Below, piece after piece: positions 51,883 through 61,562 of a stretch of DNA of 64,000 nt (position 1 is the first letter of the stretch; each line of letters starts with the position of its first letter). The position numbers and the translations under genes are program-made. Location: assembly GCF_900142965.1 (NCBI RefSeq), contig NZ_FRCQ01000023.1:33777-97776 (forward strand), in the 5' to 3' direction. The notes beneath the pieces were generated by a model. That model was not told the DNA's origin, did no database searches, and worked only from the letters and a program-made list of their open reading frames with translations. The DNA comes from Rhizobacter sp. OV335 (GTDB lineage Bacteria > Pseudomonadota > Gammaproteobacteria > Burkholderiales > Burkholderiaceae_C).

Positions 51883-54267
51883 TCAGTTGCGCACCGGCTT
51901 GCCGGTCTGCAGCATGCCCATGATCCGTTCCTGGCTCTTCGGGTGCTCCAGCAGCCCGCAGAAGTGCTTGCGCTCCAGCGCCATCAGGTACTCCTCGCTG
52001 ACCAGCGAGCCGGCATCGACATCGCCGCCGCACACCACGTCGGCGATCAGCGCCGAGATGTGGAAATCGTGCGCGCTGATGAAGCCGCCGTCGCGCATGT
52101 TGACGAGCTGCGCCTTGATGGTCGCGATGGCGTTGCGGCCGGCCACCGGGAACAGCGTCTTCGCCGGCGCGCGGTAGCCGCTCTCGAACATCGCTTTCGC
52201 CTGCTGGATCGCGACGAACAGCAGCTCGTCCTTGTTCGGAACGATCACGTCGCTCCACAACAGGTAGCCGAGCTTGCGGCTCTCGATCGCGCTGGTGCCG
52301 ACCTTGGCCATCGCGGCGTTCGTGAAGCCGTCGGTCAGGAACTTCAGGATGTCGGCGTTCGCGTTCGCGGCACTCGCCATCTCGGCCGCGCGGCGCGCGA
52401 TGTACGCGAGACCGCCGCCACCCGGGATCAGGCCGACGCCCACTTCGACCAAGCCCATGTAGCTTTCCATTGCCGCGACGCGCCTGGCCGAGTACACCGA
52501 CAGCTCGCAGCCTCCGCCCAGCGCGATGCCGCGGATCGCCGAGACGACCGGCACCTGCGCGTAGCGGATGCGCAGCATCGCGTCCTGCAGCTTCTTCTCT
52601 TCCGGGGCGATGCCCTTGGCGCCGCTCTTCATGAAGACCGGCATCAGCGCCTCGAGGTTGGCACCGGCCGAGAACACGTCATCGGGCGACCAGATCACCA
52701 GCCCCTTGTACTTGGCCTCGGCGATCTCCACCGCCTTCAGCAGGCCTTCGGTGACGGTCGGGCTGATCAGGTGCAGCTTCGCGGTGATGCTGGCGATCAA
52801 CACCTCGCCGTCGAGCGACCAGACGCGCACTTCGTCGTTCTTGAACTCCTGCGTGCCGGCCTTCAGCGGATCGGTCGCGCCCGAGCCCAGCACCGCCTCG
52901 GGGAAATGCTGGCGCGCATACACCGGCAGCGTGCTGCGCGGGATGTACTTGTTCAGCGCCGCGCTCCACGAGCCTTCAGCGGTGTGCACACCTTCGCGCC
53001 CGTCGAACACCCAGGCCGGCAGCGGCGCCTTGCTCAGCGCCTTGCCGGCGTCGATGTCGGCCTTGACCCACTCGGCGACCTGCTTCCAGCCGGCGGCCTG
53101 CCACAGCTCGAACGGGCCTTGCTGCATGCCGAAGCCCCAGCGCATCGCGAAGTCGACCTCGCGCGCCGAATCGGCGATGTCGGCCAGGTGCACCGCGACG
53201 TAGTGGAAGCTGTCGCGCAGAATCGCCCACAGGAACTGCGCCTGCGGGTTGGTCGATTCGCGCAGCAGCTTCAGCCGCTCCGGCGCGGCCTTCTTCAGCA
53301 TGCGCGCGACGATCTCGTCGGCCTTGCCGCCGGCGGGCACGTAGTCGGCCTTGGCGGGGTCGAGCCGCAGGATGTCCTTGCCGACCTTCTTGTAGAAGCC
53401 GGCGCCGCTCTTCTGGCCGAGCGCGCCCTGCTCGATCAGCTTGGCCAGCACCGGCGGCGTCGCGTAGCTGGGGAAGAACGGGTCATCGGCGAGGTTGTCC
53501 TGCAGCGTCTTCACGACGTGCGCCATCGTGTCGAGGCCGACCACGTCCGCGGTGCGGAAGGTGCCCGAGCTCGCCCGGCCCATCTTCTTGCCGGTCAGGT
53601 CGTCGACGACGTCATACGTCAGGCCGAAGTTCTCGGCTTCCTTGATCGTCGCCAGCATCCCGGCGATGCCGACGCGGTTGGCGATGAAGTTCGGCGTGTC
53701 CTTCGCGCGCACGACGCCCTTGCCGACCGCGGTGGTCACGAAGGTCTCGAGCTGGTCGAGGATCTCCGGTCGCGTCGTCGGGGTCGGGATCAGCTCCACC
53801 AGGTACATGTACCGCGGCGGGTTGAAGAAGTGGATGCCGCAGAAGCGCGGCTTGATCTCTTCGGGCAGCACCTCGGACAGCTTGGTGATCGACAGGCCCG
53901 AGGTGTTGCTCGCGACGATCGCGTGGGGCGCGATGAACGGCGCGATCTTCTTGTACAGGTCGAGCTTCCAGTCCATGCGCTCGGCGATGGCCTCGATGAT
54001 CAGGTCGCAGTCTTTCAGCAGCTCGCTGTGCTCTTCGTAGTTGGCGTGCTGGATCAGCGCGGCGTCTTCCGGGATGCCCAGCGGCGACGGCTTCAGCTTC
54101 TTCAGGCCTTCGACGGCCTTCGTGACGATGCCGTTTTTCGGACCTTCCTTGGCGGGCAGGTCGAACAGCACGACCGGCACCTTGACGTTGACCAGGTGGG
54201 CGGCGATCTGCGCGCCCATCACGCCGGCGCCGAGGACGGCGACCTTGCGGACGTTGAAGCGACTCAT
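51883..54267 (-). CDS. 3-hydroxyacyl-CoA dehydrogenase/enoyl-CoA hydratase fusion (FadN/FadB-like)
   Basis: A 794-residue bifunctional enzyme. The dehydrogenase comes first (VAVLGAGVMGAQIAAHLVNV, DLIIEAIAERMDWK, FCGIHFFNPPRYMYLVEL), and the hydratase/crotonase domain is C-terminal (residues about 480-690: IWSPDDVFSAGANLEALM, IRGIALGGGCELSVYSARR, GLVEVGVGLIPGGGG). This order is opposite to E. coli FadB and matches the FadN-like type common in Burkholderiales. AAGGAG precedes ATG 54267. It works with the thiolase downstream and the acyl-CoA dehydrogenase upstream. Confidence 0.93.
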   Translation of the reverse strand: MSRFNVRKVAVLGAGVMGAQIAAHLVNVKVPVVLFDLPAKEGPKNGIVTKAVEGLKKLKPSPLGIPEDAALIQHANYEEHSELLKDCDLIIEAIAERMDWKLDLYKKIAPFIAPHAIVASNTSGLSITKLSEVLPEEIKPRFCGIHFFNPPRYMYLVELIPTPTTRPEILDQLETFVTTAVGKGVVRAKDTPNFIANRVGIAGMLATIKEAENFGLTYDVVDDLTGKKMGRASSGTFRTADVVGLDTMAHVVKTLQDNLADDPFFPSYATPPVLAKLIEQGALGQKSGAGFYKKVGKDILRLDPAKADYVPAGGKADEIVARMLKKAAPERLKLLRESTNPQAQFLWAILRDSFHYVAVHLADIADSAREVDFAMRWGFGMQQGPFELWQAAGWKQVAEWVKADIDAGKALSKAPLPAWVFDGREGVHTAEGSWSAALNKYIPRSTLPVYARQHFPEAVLGSGATDPLKAGTQEFKNDEVRVWSLDGEVLIASITAKLHLISPTVTEGLLKAVEIAEAKYKGLVIWSPDDVFSAGANLEALMPVFMKSGAKGIAPEEKKLQDAMLRIRYAQVPVVSAIRGIALGGGCELSVYSARRVAAMESYMGLVEVGVGLIPGGGGLAYIARRAAEMASAANANADILKFLTDGFTNAAMAKVGTSAIESRKLGYLLWSDVIVPNKDELLFVAIQQAKAMFESGYRAPAKTLFPVAGRNAIATIKAQLVNMRDGGFISAHDFHISALIADVVCGGDVDAGSLVSEEYLMALERKHFCGLLEHPKSQERIMGMLQTGKPVRN

Positions 54268-54298
54268 GTTTCTTCTCCTTTGCGTAGTGTGAACAGGC

Positions 54299-54742
54299 TT
54301 ACTCGACCCGGATCCAGGTCTGGGTGCGCCCGAACAGCGGCGCGCCGACATAGCCTCGAACTTCCAACTTCTTGCCGCCCTCGACCGGCTTCAGGCGCAG
54401 CTTGTAGGTCTTGCCGTTGGCCGGGTCGAGGATGGTGCCCCCGTCCCACAGGCCGTCGGTGTCGGCGCTCTTCTTCGCGCCGCGGATGATCGGCAGGCCG
54501 ACCAGCGGCTGGCCCTTGCGGTCGTCGTTGCATTCGTCGCAGACCGCGTCCTGCTTCGCGTCGGGGTCCAGCAGCTTCTCGAGCTTGCCGCTGATCACGC
54601 CGTCGGTGTCGACGATGCGCACCAGCGAGCGCTCTTTCTTCGTGCTGTCGTCGATCGTCTTCCACAGGCCCGCGGGCGTGCTCTGCGCGTAAGCGCTCGA
54701 CAGGGTCAGCGTGGCGGCCAGCGCCAGCAGCAGTCTCTTCAT
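54299..54742 (-). CDS. DUF2147 exported protein
   Basis: A 147-residue protein with a signal peptide (RLLLALAATLTLSSAYAQ). TPAGLWKTIDDSTKKERSLV, GKLEKLLDP, CDECNDDRKGQPLVGLPII, WDGGTILDPANGKTYKLRL and GYVGAPLFGRTQTWIRVE are the DUF2147 hallmarks. Probably periplasmic, with a lipocalin-like beta barrel that may bind lipids. It is embedded in the beta-oxidation operon between acyl-CoA dehydrogenase and FadB-like genes. AGGAG lies about 9 nt before the ATG. Confidence 0.9.
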   Translation of the reverse strand: MKRLLLALAATLTLSSAYAQSTPAGLWKTIDDSTKKERSLVRIVDTDGVISGKLEKLLDPDAKQDAVCDECNDDRKGQPLVGLPIIRGAKKSADTDGLWDGGTILDPANGKTYKLRLKPVEGGKKLEVRGYVGAPLFGRTQTWIRVE

Positions 54743-54795
54743 CGCGTTGTCTCTCCTGATTGTTTTTTGATTCGATGGCGGTGGAACGCGAGGCC

Positions 54796-56586
54796 TCAGA
54801 ACAGCGCCTCGTCCATTTCCATCAGCGGCTTCAGGCCCGAGCGCGCCGTGCGGATCAACGACGCCGTCTCGGGCAGCAGCTTCGCGAAGTAGAAGCGCGC
54901 GGTCGCGATCTTGGCCTTGTAGAACGGATCGCCGCCGTCGACCTTCTCGAGCGCGACCTTCGCCATGCGGGCCCAGAAGTACGCGAACACCAGGTGGCCG
55001 GCCACGCGCAGGTAGTCGACCGCCGCGGCGCCCACTTCGTCGGCGTTGCCGAAGGCCTTCATGCCCAGCTCGGTGGTCAGCTTCGTGACCTTGTCGCCCA
55101 GCTCGGCCAGCGGGTTCACGAACTCCTGCATCGCCTCGTTCGTGCCTTCTTCCTCGACGAACTCCTGCACCAGCTTGCCGAACTTCTTCAGCTTGGCGCC
55201 GTTGTCGCTGAGGATCTTGCGGCCCAGCAGGTCCAGCGACTGGATCGTGTTGGTGCCCTCGTAGATCATGTTGATGCGGGCATCGCGCACGTACTGCTCC
55301 ATGCCCCATTCCTTGATGTAGCCGTGGCCGCCGAACACCTGCATGCAGTGCGAGGTCGCGATCCAGCCGTTGTCGGTGATGAAGGCCTTGATGATCGGCG
55401 TGATCAGCGCGACCAGGTCGCCGCAATCCTTGCGCACGTCCTCGTCGTCGGACGACAGCTCCTTGTCGAGCTGCAGCGTGGTCCACATCGCGAGCGCGCG
55501 GCCGCCTTCGGCATAGGCGCGGGCGGTCAGCAGCATCTTGCGCACGTCGGGGTGCACGATGATCGCGTCGGCCGGCTTGTCGGGGTTCTTCGGGCCCGAC
55601 AGCGCGCGCATCTGGATGCGGTCCTTCGCGTAGGCCACGGCGTTCTGGTAGGCCACCTCGGTCAGTCCCAGCGACTGCATGCCGACGCCCAGGCGGGCCG
55701 CGTTCATCATCACGAACATCGCGGCGAGGCCCTTGTTGGGCAGGCCGACCAGCGTGCCGACGGCGCCTTCGAGCACCATCTGCGCGGTCGCGTTGCCGTG
55801 GATGCCCATCTTGTGCTCGAGGCCGCCGCACCAGATGCCGTTGCGCGAACCGATCGAGCCGTCGGCATTGACGTTGAACTTCGGCACCGCGAACAGCGAG
55901 ATGCCCTTCGAGCCGGCCGGCGCTTCCGGCAGGCGCGCCAGCACCAGGTGGATGATGTTCTCGGCCATGTCGTGCTCGCCGGCCGAGATGAAGATCTTGT
56001 TGCCGGTCAGCTTGTAGGTGCCATCCGCTTGCGGCTCTGCCTTCGTGCGCAGCAGGCCGAGGTCGGTGCCGCAATGCGGCTCGGTCAGGCACATCGTGCC
56101 GGTCCACACGCCGCTGGTCAGCTTCGGCAGGTACAGCGCCTTCTGCGCGTCGGTGCCGTGCGCATGCAGCGCCTCGTAGGCGCCGTGCGACAGGCCGGGG
56201 TACATGGTCCAGGCCTGGTTGGCCGAGTTCAGCATCTCGTAGAAGCACTGGTTCACGACGTGCGGCAGGCCCTGGCCGCCAAAGGCCGGGTCGCAGCTCA
56301 GCGCCGGCCAGCCGCCTTCGACGTACTGCGCATAGGCTTCCTTGAAGCCCTTCGGCGCGGTGACCTCGTGCGTGGTCTTGTCGAGCGTGCAGCCCTCTTC
56401 GTCGCCGCTCTGGTTCAGCGGGAACACCACCTGCGATGCGAACTTGCCGCCCTCTTCGAGCACGGCATTGATCGTGTCGAGGTCGATGTCGGCATGCGCC
56501 GGCAAGGCCTTCAGTTCGTCGACCACGTTCAGCACTTCGCTCATCAGGAACTGCATGTCACGCAACGGAGGGGTGTACTGAGCCAT
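54796..56586 (-). CDS. Acyl-CoA dehydrogenase with C-terminal extension
   Basis: A 596-residue flavoenzyme of the long FadE-related group. TGTMCLTEPHCGTDLGLLRT is the FAD/substrate loop, YKLTGNKIFISAGEHDM and FGGHGYIKEWGMEQYVRDAR are further hallmarks, and IYEGTNTIQSLDL contains the catalytic Glu. The C-terminal 150 residues make up the extra domain of this group. AGGAG precedes the ATG. It performs the first step of beta-oxidation with electron-transfer flavoprotein as acceptor. Confidence 0.93.
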   Translation of the reverse strand: MAQYTPPLRDMQFLMSEVLNVVDELKALPAHADIDLDTINAVLEEGGKFASQVVFPLNQSGDEEGCTLDKTTHEVTAPKGFKEAYAQYVEGGWPALSCDPAFGGQGLPHVVNQCFYEMLNSANQAWTMYPGLSHGAYEALHAHGTDAQKALYLPKLTSGVWTGTMCLTEPHCGTDLGLLRTKAEPQADGTYKLTGNKIFISAGEHDMAENIIHLVLARLPEAPAGSKGISLFAVPKFNVNADGSIGSRNGIWCGGLEHKMGIHGNATAQMVLEGAVGTLVGLPNKGLAAMFVMMNAARLGVGMQSLGLTEVAYQNAVAYAKDRIQMRALSGPKNPDKPADAIIVHPDVRKMLLTARAYAEGGRALAMWTTLQLDKELSSDDEDVRKDCGDLVALITPIIKAFITDNGWIATSHCMQVFGGHGYIKEWGMEQYVRDARINMIYEGTNTIQSLDLLGRKILSDNGAKLKKFGKLVQEFVEEEGTNEAMQEFVNPLAELGDKVTKLTTELGMKAFGNADEVGAAAVDYLRVAGHLVFAYFWARMAKVALEKVDGGDPFYKAKIATARFYFAKLLPETASLIRTARSGLKPLMEMDEALF

Positions 56587-56631
56587 CGGAAAAACTCCTG
56601 GGAAATGAATGAGAACTCGAGAAATCGGGAT

Positions 56632-57342
56632 TCAGCGGCGCGCGGCGCGCACCGGCTTGTCGGGGGAGGCGGCCGCATCGACCGCGTAGTAGCTGACGAC
56701 GCGCTCGAAGGCATGGCGCGCGCGGTCGAGCGCGCCGGGGATGCGCAGGAAACGGGCGTCGTGGTGCAGCGCGAGGATCAGGCCGTGGATCTCGAACAGC
56801 ATCTGCAGCGGGTCGGTGTCGGTGCGCAGCTGGCCTTCGTCGATCGCGATGCGGATCGCCTTCTCCAGCGCGGTGTGCCAGGCCTGCACCATGGTCGCGA
56901 GCGCATCGCGCACGGGGCCCGGCCGGTCGTCGAACTCGACCGCGCCGCTGATGTAGATGCAACCCGAGTCCAGCTCGATCGACACCCGCTTGACCCAGCG
57001 CTCGAACAGCGCGCGCAAGCGGGGCAAACCCCTGGCCTCGCGCACGGCAGGGAAAAACACTTCTTCCTCGAACTTGGCGTGATACTCGCGGATCACGGAG
57101 ATCTGCAGTTCCTCGCGGGAACCGAAGTGCGCGAAGACGCCGGACTTGCTCATCTGCGTGACCTCGGCCAGCGCCCCGATCGACAGGCCTTCCAGCCCCA
57201 TCGACGACGCCAGGCCGAGCGCGGCTTCGAGAATCGTCGCCCGCGTCTGCTGGCCCTTCTGCAGGGTCTTCGAGACATCGCGGGACGCGCGACCGGTGAC
57301 GGGCGCTGCAGTGTTCACGGGTGTATCGGTTGTGTCGCTCAC
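56632..57342 (-). CDS. TetR-family regulator of the fatty acid operon
   Basis: A 236-residue regulator. The helix-turn-helix spans about 34-80 (RATILEAALGLASSMGLEGL, IGALAEVTQMSKSGVFAHFG). The rest is a helical ligand domain (LRALFERWVKRVSIELDSGC, FEIHGLILALHHDARFLR). It reads from a GTG at 57342; an ATG at 57349 is out of frame. The palindrome at 57354-57377 is directly upstream. It is first in the operon with acyl-CoA dehydrogenase 45 nt downstream and probably represses it until acyl-CoA binds, as in PsrA/FadR-type TetR regulators. Confidence 0.9.
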   Translation of the reverse strand: MSDTTDTPVNTAAPVTGRASRDVSKTLQKGQQTRATILEAALGLASSMGLEGLSIGALAEVTQMSKSGVFAHFGSREELQISVIREYHAKFEEEVFFPAVREARGLPRLRALFERWVKRVSIELDSGCIYISGAVEFDDRPGPVRDALATMVQAWHTALEKAIRIAIDEGQLRTDTDPLQMLFEIHGLILALHHDARFLRIPGALDRARHAFERVVSYYAVDAAASPDKPVRAARR

Positions 57343-57353
57343 GGTGCATCCAC

Positions 57354-57377
57354 AAAATCGAACGGTCGTTCTATTTT
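57354..57377. promoter_or_regulatory. TetR-type operator
   Basis: AAAATCGAACG and CGTTCTATTTT flank a central GT, an inverted repeat with one mismatch in 11. The GAACG-GT-CGTTC core resembles sites of TetR-type fatty acid regulators. It begins 12 nt before the TetR gene's GTG. Binding by this regulator is inferred. Confidence 0.6.
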
Positions 57378-57618
57378 GCAGGTTCCGCGCAGATCACGCG
57401 CTGCTATTTCGAGCAAGCCGTCTGTTTCTGTAGGGTTTAGTGCCTAGAAAGCGACGGCACTGCCGGCCGCCAAGGGTTAACCCGGGCCATGGGTTATCGC
57501 CGCTTCCGGTGATCCGCGTGTGACAACGTGCGCTTGTGGCGCCAACACACTGCAGTATTCGCGCCACGGTTGAGCGAAATGCAGTGAATGGATTACGCTC
57601 CGAGGAAGGAGATCATCC

Positions 57619-58176
57619 GTGGAAGTGCTCCAGCTCGATGTGTCCGGCCGGCCTCAGTCGTGGATTTCAGCGAAGGAGGCAGCCATCATCTACGCCAGCG
57701 ACGGCGTCGCGTGGACGCTGGGTGATGCGTTTTACGTGCTGCGCGGCGGCATGCAGCGGCGCACGGGCCTGCAATCGCGCATCGAGGTGCACCCGATCAT
57801 CGCGGTGCGCGGGGCGATCCCGAGCCGGGCCTGGCGCCAGACGCCGGCGCTGTCGAACCCCAAGCTGTTCGCGCGCGACCGGCAGGTGTGCGCCTACTGC
57901 GCCGGGCGTTTCCACATGGATGACCTGACCCGCGAGCACATCATCCCGACCTCGCGCGGCGGGGTCGACAGCTGGATGAACTGCATCACCGCCTGCCGGG
58001 CCTGCAACGGCCACAAGGGCAACCGGATGCCGGAAGAAGCGCACATGTCGCTGATGTACCTGCCCTACGTGCCGAGCCTGCACGAGGACATGATCCTGCG
58101 CGGCCGGCGCATACTCGCGGACCAGATGGAGTTCCTGCTGGCGAGCGTGCCCCGGCACAGCCGCCTGCGGATCTGA
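57619..58176 (+). CDS. HNH endonuclease family protein
   Basis: A 185-residue protein. The HNH domain is C-terminal (VCAYCAGRFHMDDLTREHII, PTSRGGVDSWMNCITACRAC, NGHKGNRMPEEAHM), with two Cys pairs for zinc and the His-Asn-His set. The N-terminal 80 residues (EVLQLDVSGRPQSWISAKEA, GDAFYVLRGGMQR) resemble other stand-alone McrA-like HNH proteins of proteobacteria. Start GTG 57619 has AAGGAG about 7 nt upstream. A DNA nicking or repair role is probable but unknown. Confidence 0.88.
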   Translation: MEVLQLDVSGRPQSWISAKEAAIIYASDGVAWTLGDAFYVLRGGMQRRTGLQSRIEVHPIIAVRGAIPSRAWRQTPALSNPKLFARDRQVCAYCAGRFHMDDLTREHIIPTSRGGVDSWMNCITACRACNGHKGNRMPEEAHMSLMYLPYVPSLHEDMILRGRRILADQMEFLLASVPRHSRLRI

Positions 58177-58258
58177 CTTCCGCTTTCTTTACATCGCCGC
58201 CGCGGAACTCACCGCACGGCCGACTCGTCCATGCAGATGAGTAACGAGGAGTGACCCC

Positions 58259-58759
58259 ATGAACAAGCTTTTGATCGCCGTGGCCGTTGCCGCCACCTTG
58301 AGTGCCTGCGCCACCAGCAGCCCCGATGTCGTGTCGCGCAATGAAGCGCAGCGCCTGTCGCAGATCCAGGACGCCACGGTGCTGTCGGTGCGGTCGGTCG
58401 TGATCGACGGCTCGCAATCCGGTGCCGGGGCGGTGACGGGCGGCGTGGTCGGCGGCATCGCCGGTGCGTCGGTCGGCGGGCACCGTGAAGCGGTGGCCGT
58501 CGGCGTGCTGGCCGCGGTGGCCGGCGCGGTGGTCGGCAACGCGATCGAGCGTGCCGGCACCCGCGAAGAAGCGCTCGAGATCCTGGTGCAGCTGCGCAAC
58601 GGCGAACGCCGCTCGATAGTGCAGGCCAAGGGCAAGGAGACGCTGACGCCGGGCGAACCGGTGATCCTGGTGTCGACGAACGGCAAGACGCGCGTGATGC
58701 GCGCCCCGGCCGTCACGCAGCCGGCACCGGTGCCGGCCGCCCCGTCAACGCAAGGCTGA
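58259..58759 (+). CDS. Glycine-zipper outer membrane lipoprotein (SlyB/PcP-like)
   Basis: A 166-residue lipoprotein with a type II signal (KLLIAVAVAATLSACATSS; lipobox LSAC). A glycine-zipper pair follows (AGAVTGGVVGGIAGASVGGH, VAAVAGAVVGNAIERAG), typical of SlyB-like 17-kDa antigens. A C-terminal domain (EILVQLRNGERRSIVQAKGK) follows, with a Pro/Ala tail. GAGGAG precedes the ATG. Located in the outer membrane. Confidence 0.88.
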   Translation: MNKLLIAVAVAATLSACATSSPDVVSRNEAQRLSQIQDATVLSVRSVVIDGSQSGAGAVTGGVVGGIAGASVGGHREAVAVGVLAAVAGAVVGNAIERAGTREEALEILVQLRNGERRSIVQAKGKETLTPGEPVILVSTNGKTRVMRAPAVTQPAPVPAAPSTQG

Positions 58760-58773
58760 TGCGCTGAACCGGC

Positions 58774-60375
58774 TCATCCGCCGCGCAGGCGGGTGAGCAG
58801 GCCGGCGGTCGAGCCGTCGAGCCCCGTGGTGTCGCCCGAGGCGAGCCGCGGCAGCAGTTCGTTGCACAGCGCCTTGCCGAGCTCGACGCCCCACTGGTCG
58901 AAGCTGTTGATGCGCCACAGCGCGCCGCTGACGAACACCCGGTGCTCGAACAGCGCGATCAGCGCGCCCAGGCTGCGCGGCGTCAGCTCGTCGAGCAGCA
59001 GCGTCGTGCTAGGCCGGTTGCCGGGGAAGGTGCGGTGCTTCGCGAGCGTCAGCGCATCGAGCGTGGCCGAGGCCGTCGGCGCCTTCTCCTTCATTGCCTG
59101 CTCGGTCGTCTTGCCCACCATCAAGGCCTGCGCCTGCGCGAGGCCGTTGGCCAGCAGCTTGGTGTGCAGGTCGCTCAGCGAATGCGTCGGCCGCTTGACG
59201 AGCAGGAACTCGACCGGGATCACGTCGGTGCCCTGGTGCAGCATCTGGAAGTAGGCGTGCTGCCCGTTCGTGCCGGGTTCGCCCCAGACGACCGGGCTGG
59301 TGCCGAACGGCAGCGCTTCACCGTCGATGTCGACGCGCTTGCCGTTGCTCTCCATCTCCAATTGCTGCAGGTAGGCCGGCAGCCGCTTCAGGCCCTGGTG
59401 GTACGGCGCCATGCTGCGGCTGGTGAAGCGGTGGAAGTTGCGGTACCAGACGTCGATCAGGCCTTGCAGCACCGGCAGGTTCTTCTCGAGCGGCGCCTGC
59501 GCGAAGTGAACGTCCATCGCGTGCGCGCCGGCCAGCAGGCCGCGGAAGTTGTCGGCGCCGATGGCCAGCGCGATCGGCAGCCCGATCGCCGACCACAGCG
59601 AGTAGCGCCCACCCACCCAGTCCCAGAAGCCGAAGGTGGTGGTGATGCCGAACTCGGCCGCCGCCTTCACGTTGGTGGTGGTCGCGACGAAGTGCTTGTG
59701 GATCTCTTCGCCGCCCTGCGCCAGGAACCAGGCCTTCGCGGCATGCGCGTTGGCCATCGTCTCCTGCGTCGTGAAGGTCTTGCTCGCGATGATGAAGAGC
59801 GTTTCCTGCGGCTTCAGCCGGCGCAGCACCGGTGCGATGTCGTGGCCGTCGACGTTCGACACGAAGTGGAACGTGATGCCGGGGTGCACGAAGGTGTCGA
59901 GCGCCGGCACCACCATCTGCGGGCCGAGGTCGGAGCCGCCGATGCCGATGTTGACGACATGCCGGATGCCGCTGGCCGCGGTGTCGCGCACCGTCTCGGC
60001 GTAGCCGAGCATCGCGTCGAGCACCGCATGCACCTCGTGGCCGAACGGCGATGCGCCTTCGGGGGCGCGCAAGGCCACGTGCTGCACCGCCCGCCCCTCG
60101 GTGACGTTGACCGGGTCGCCGCGCAGCATCGCATCGCGCTGCGACTCGATGCCGCATTCGCGCGCCAGGTCGACGAGGAACTTCAGCGTCGCGGTGTCGA
60201 TGCGGTTCTTCGACAGGTCGGCGAAGATCTCCGGCGCCTCGACGCTCAGCGACGCGAAACGGTTCGCATCGCGCGCGAACGCCTCGCGGATGTCGAAGTC
60301 ACGGCCATGCGCCTCGAAGTGCCCGGCCAGCGCGGCCCAGGCCGAGGTGCGGTCGCAGCGCGGGAAGCCGCTCAC
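58774..60375 (-). CDS. pgi: Glucose-6-phosphate isomerase
   Basis: A 533-residue enzyme interconverting glucose-6-P and fructose-6-[81 protein letters not shown] and [20 protein letters not shown] are the classic PGI signatures. Coupled to tal by an ATGA overlap. Full length. Confidence 0.96.
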   Translation of the reverse strand: MSGFPRCDRTSAWAALAGHFEAHGRDFDIREAFARDANRFASLSVEAPEIFADLSKNRIDTATLKFLVDLARECGIESQRDAMLRGDPVNVTEGRAVQHVALRAPEGASPFGHEVHAVLDAMLGYAETVRDTAASGIRHVVNIGIGGSDLGPQMVVPALDTFVHPGITFHFVSNVDGHDIAPVLRRLKPQETLFIIASKTFTTQETMANAHAAKAWFLAQGGEEIHKHFVATTTNVKAAAEFGITTTFGFWDWVGGRYSLWSAIGLPIALAIGADNFRGLLAGAHAMDVHFAQAPLEKNLPVLQGLIDVWYRNFHRFTSRSMAPYHQGLKRLPAYLQQLEMESNGKRVDIDGEALPFGTSPVVWGEPGTNGQHAYFQMLHQGTDVIPVEFLLVKRPTHSLSDLHTKLLANGLAQAQALMVGKTTEQAMKEKAPTASATLDALTLAKHRTFPGNRPSTTLLLDELTPRSLGALIALFEHRVFVSGALWRINSFDQWGVELGKALCNELLPRLASGDTTGLDGSTAGLLTRLRGG

Positions 60376-61322
60376 TTCAGGCCCTCGATCAGCTTGTCGA
60401 GCTTGCCGGCATCGACCGCGAAGGCGCGGATGCCTTCGGCCAGCTTCTCGGTGGCCATCGCGTCGTCGTTCAGCGCGAAGCGGAAGCTCTGCTCGTTGAA
60501 GGTGGCCGCATGCAGGCTCGCGCCCTTCGCGTTGGCCGGGTCGAGCTGGCGGGTGATCGGCGCTTCGCTCGCCTGCATCTGCGCGAGCAGTTCGGGGCTG
60601 ATCGTCAGCAGGTCGCAGCCCGCGAGCGCGGTGATCTGGCCGACGTTGCGGAAGCTCGCGCCCATCACCTCGGTGGCGATGCCGAACTTCTTGAAGTAGT
60701 TGTAGATCTGGGCCACCGACTTAACGCCCGGGTCGTTGGGGCCGGCGTTCGCCGCCTCGTCCCACTGGCTGCCGGCCGATTTCTTGTACCAGTCGTAGAT
60801 GCGCCCGACGAAGGGCGAGATCAGCTTGACGCCCGCATCGCCACAGGCCACCGCCTGGCAGAACGAGAACAGCAGCGTCAGGTTGCAGTTGATGCCGTCG
60901 CGCTGCAGGATGCGGGCGGCCTGGATGCCTTCCCAGGTGGACGCGAGCTTGATCAGCACCCGCTCGCGGCCGATGCCCGCGGCTTCGTACAGCTCGATGA
61001 TGCGGCGCGCCCGCGCGACGCTGCAGGCGGTGTCGAAGCTCAGTCGCGCATCGACCTCGGTCGACACCCGGCCCGGCACCACCTTCAGGATCTCCTGGCC
61101 GAAGCGCACCAGCACCTGGTCGACGATGCCCTCGAGCGGCAGGCTCTTGTGCCGGGCCACCGTCTCGCTGAGCAGCGGCGCGTAGTCGGCGTGCTGCACC
61201 GCCTTCAGGATCAGCGACGGGTTGGTCGTCGCATCCTTCGGCGCGAATTGCGCCAGTTGCTTGAAGTTGCCCGTGTCGGCGACAACGGCGGTGTACTGCT
61301 TGAGCTGGTCGATTTGATTCAT
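60372..61322 (-). CDS. tal: Transaldolase
   Basis: A 316-residue enzyme of the non-oxidative pentose phosphate pathway. [30 protein letters not shown] with Schiff-base Lys125, [29 protein letters not shown] and [12 protein letters not shown] are TalB-type signatures. It is divergent from zwf across a 240-bp region that holds the HexR-type site. Confidence 0.96.
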   Translation of the reverse strand: MNQIDQLKQYTAVVADTGNFKQLAQFAPKDATTNPSLILKAVQHADYAPLLSETVARHKSLPLEGIVDQVLVRFGQEILKVVPGRVSTEVDARLSFDTACSVARARRIIELYEAAGIGRERVLIKLASTWEGIQAARILQRDGINCNLTLLFSFCQAVACGDAGVKLISPFVGRIYDWYKKSAGSQWDEAANAGPNDPGVKSVAQIYNYFKKFGIATEVMGASFRNVGQITALAGCDLLTISPELLAQMQASEAPITRQLDPANAKGASLHAATFNEQSFRFALNDDAMATEKLAEGIRAFAVDAGKLDKLIEGLK

Positions 61323-61507
61323 GGCAAGACGCTGTTGAGCACAGGAAGGAAATTAGAACCCGGCGCGCGTGACACGCACGCACGCCGACGACGGTTTGTT
61401 TTCAGAACGTAACCCGAAGTTCCACCGGCCGCATGATGCACCTTCAGGCGCCCCTCGTGCGGGGCGGGTTTCGTTGACGCTGCCCGGAAACTTGGGCATC
61501 ATCCCGG

Positions 61508-61522
61508 TGAAACTAAATTACA
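61508..61522. promoter_or_regulatory. HexR-type operator upstream of zwf
   Basis: TGAAACTAAATTACA lies 40 nt before the zwf ATG and matches closely the HexR consensus TGTAATTAAATTACA (three mismatches, all in the left half). HexR is encoded two genes along. 2-Keto-3-deoxy-6-phosphogluconate normally releases it. Its use here is inferred. Confidence 0.65.
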
Positions 61523-61562
61523 TCGTCGACCGCCTGCGTCGACTTCACCACTGAGGCAAGGC

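Noticed and set aside
54760..57447. Open frame of 895 codons on the plus strand opposite the acyl-CoA dehydrogenase and TetR genes
   Set aside because: Composition is that of an antisense shadow (Arg, His, Gln), and real catalytic motifs lie on the other strand.
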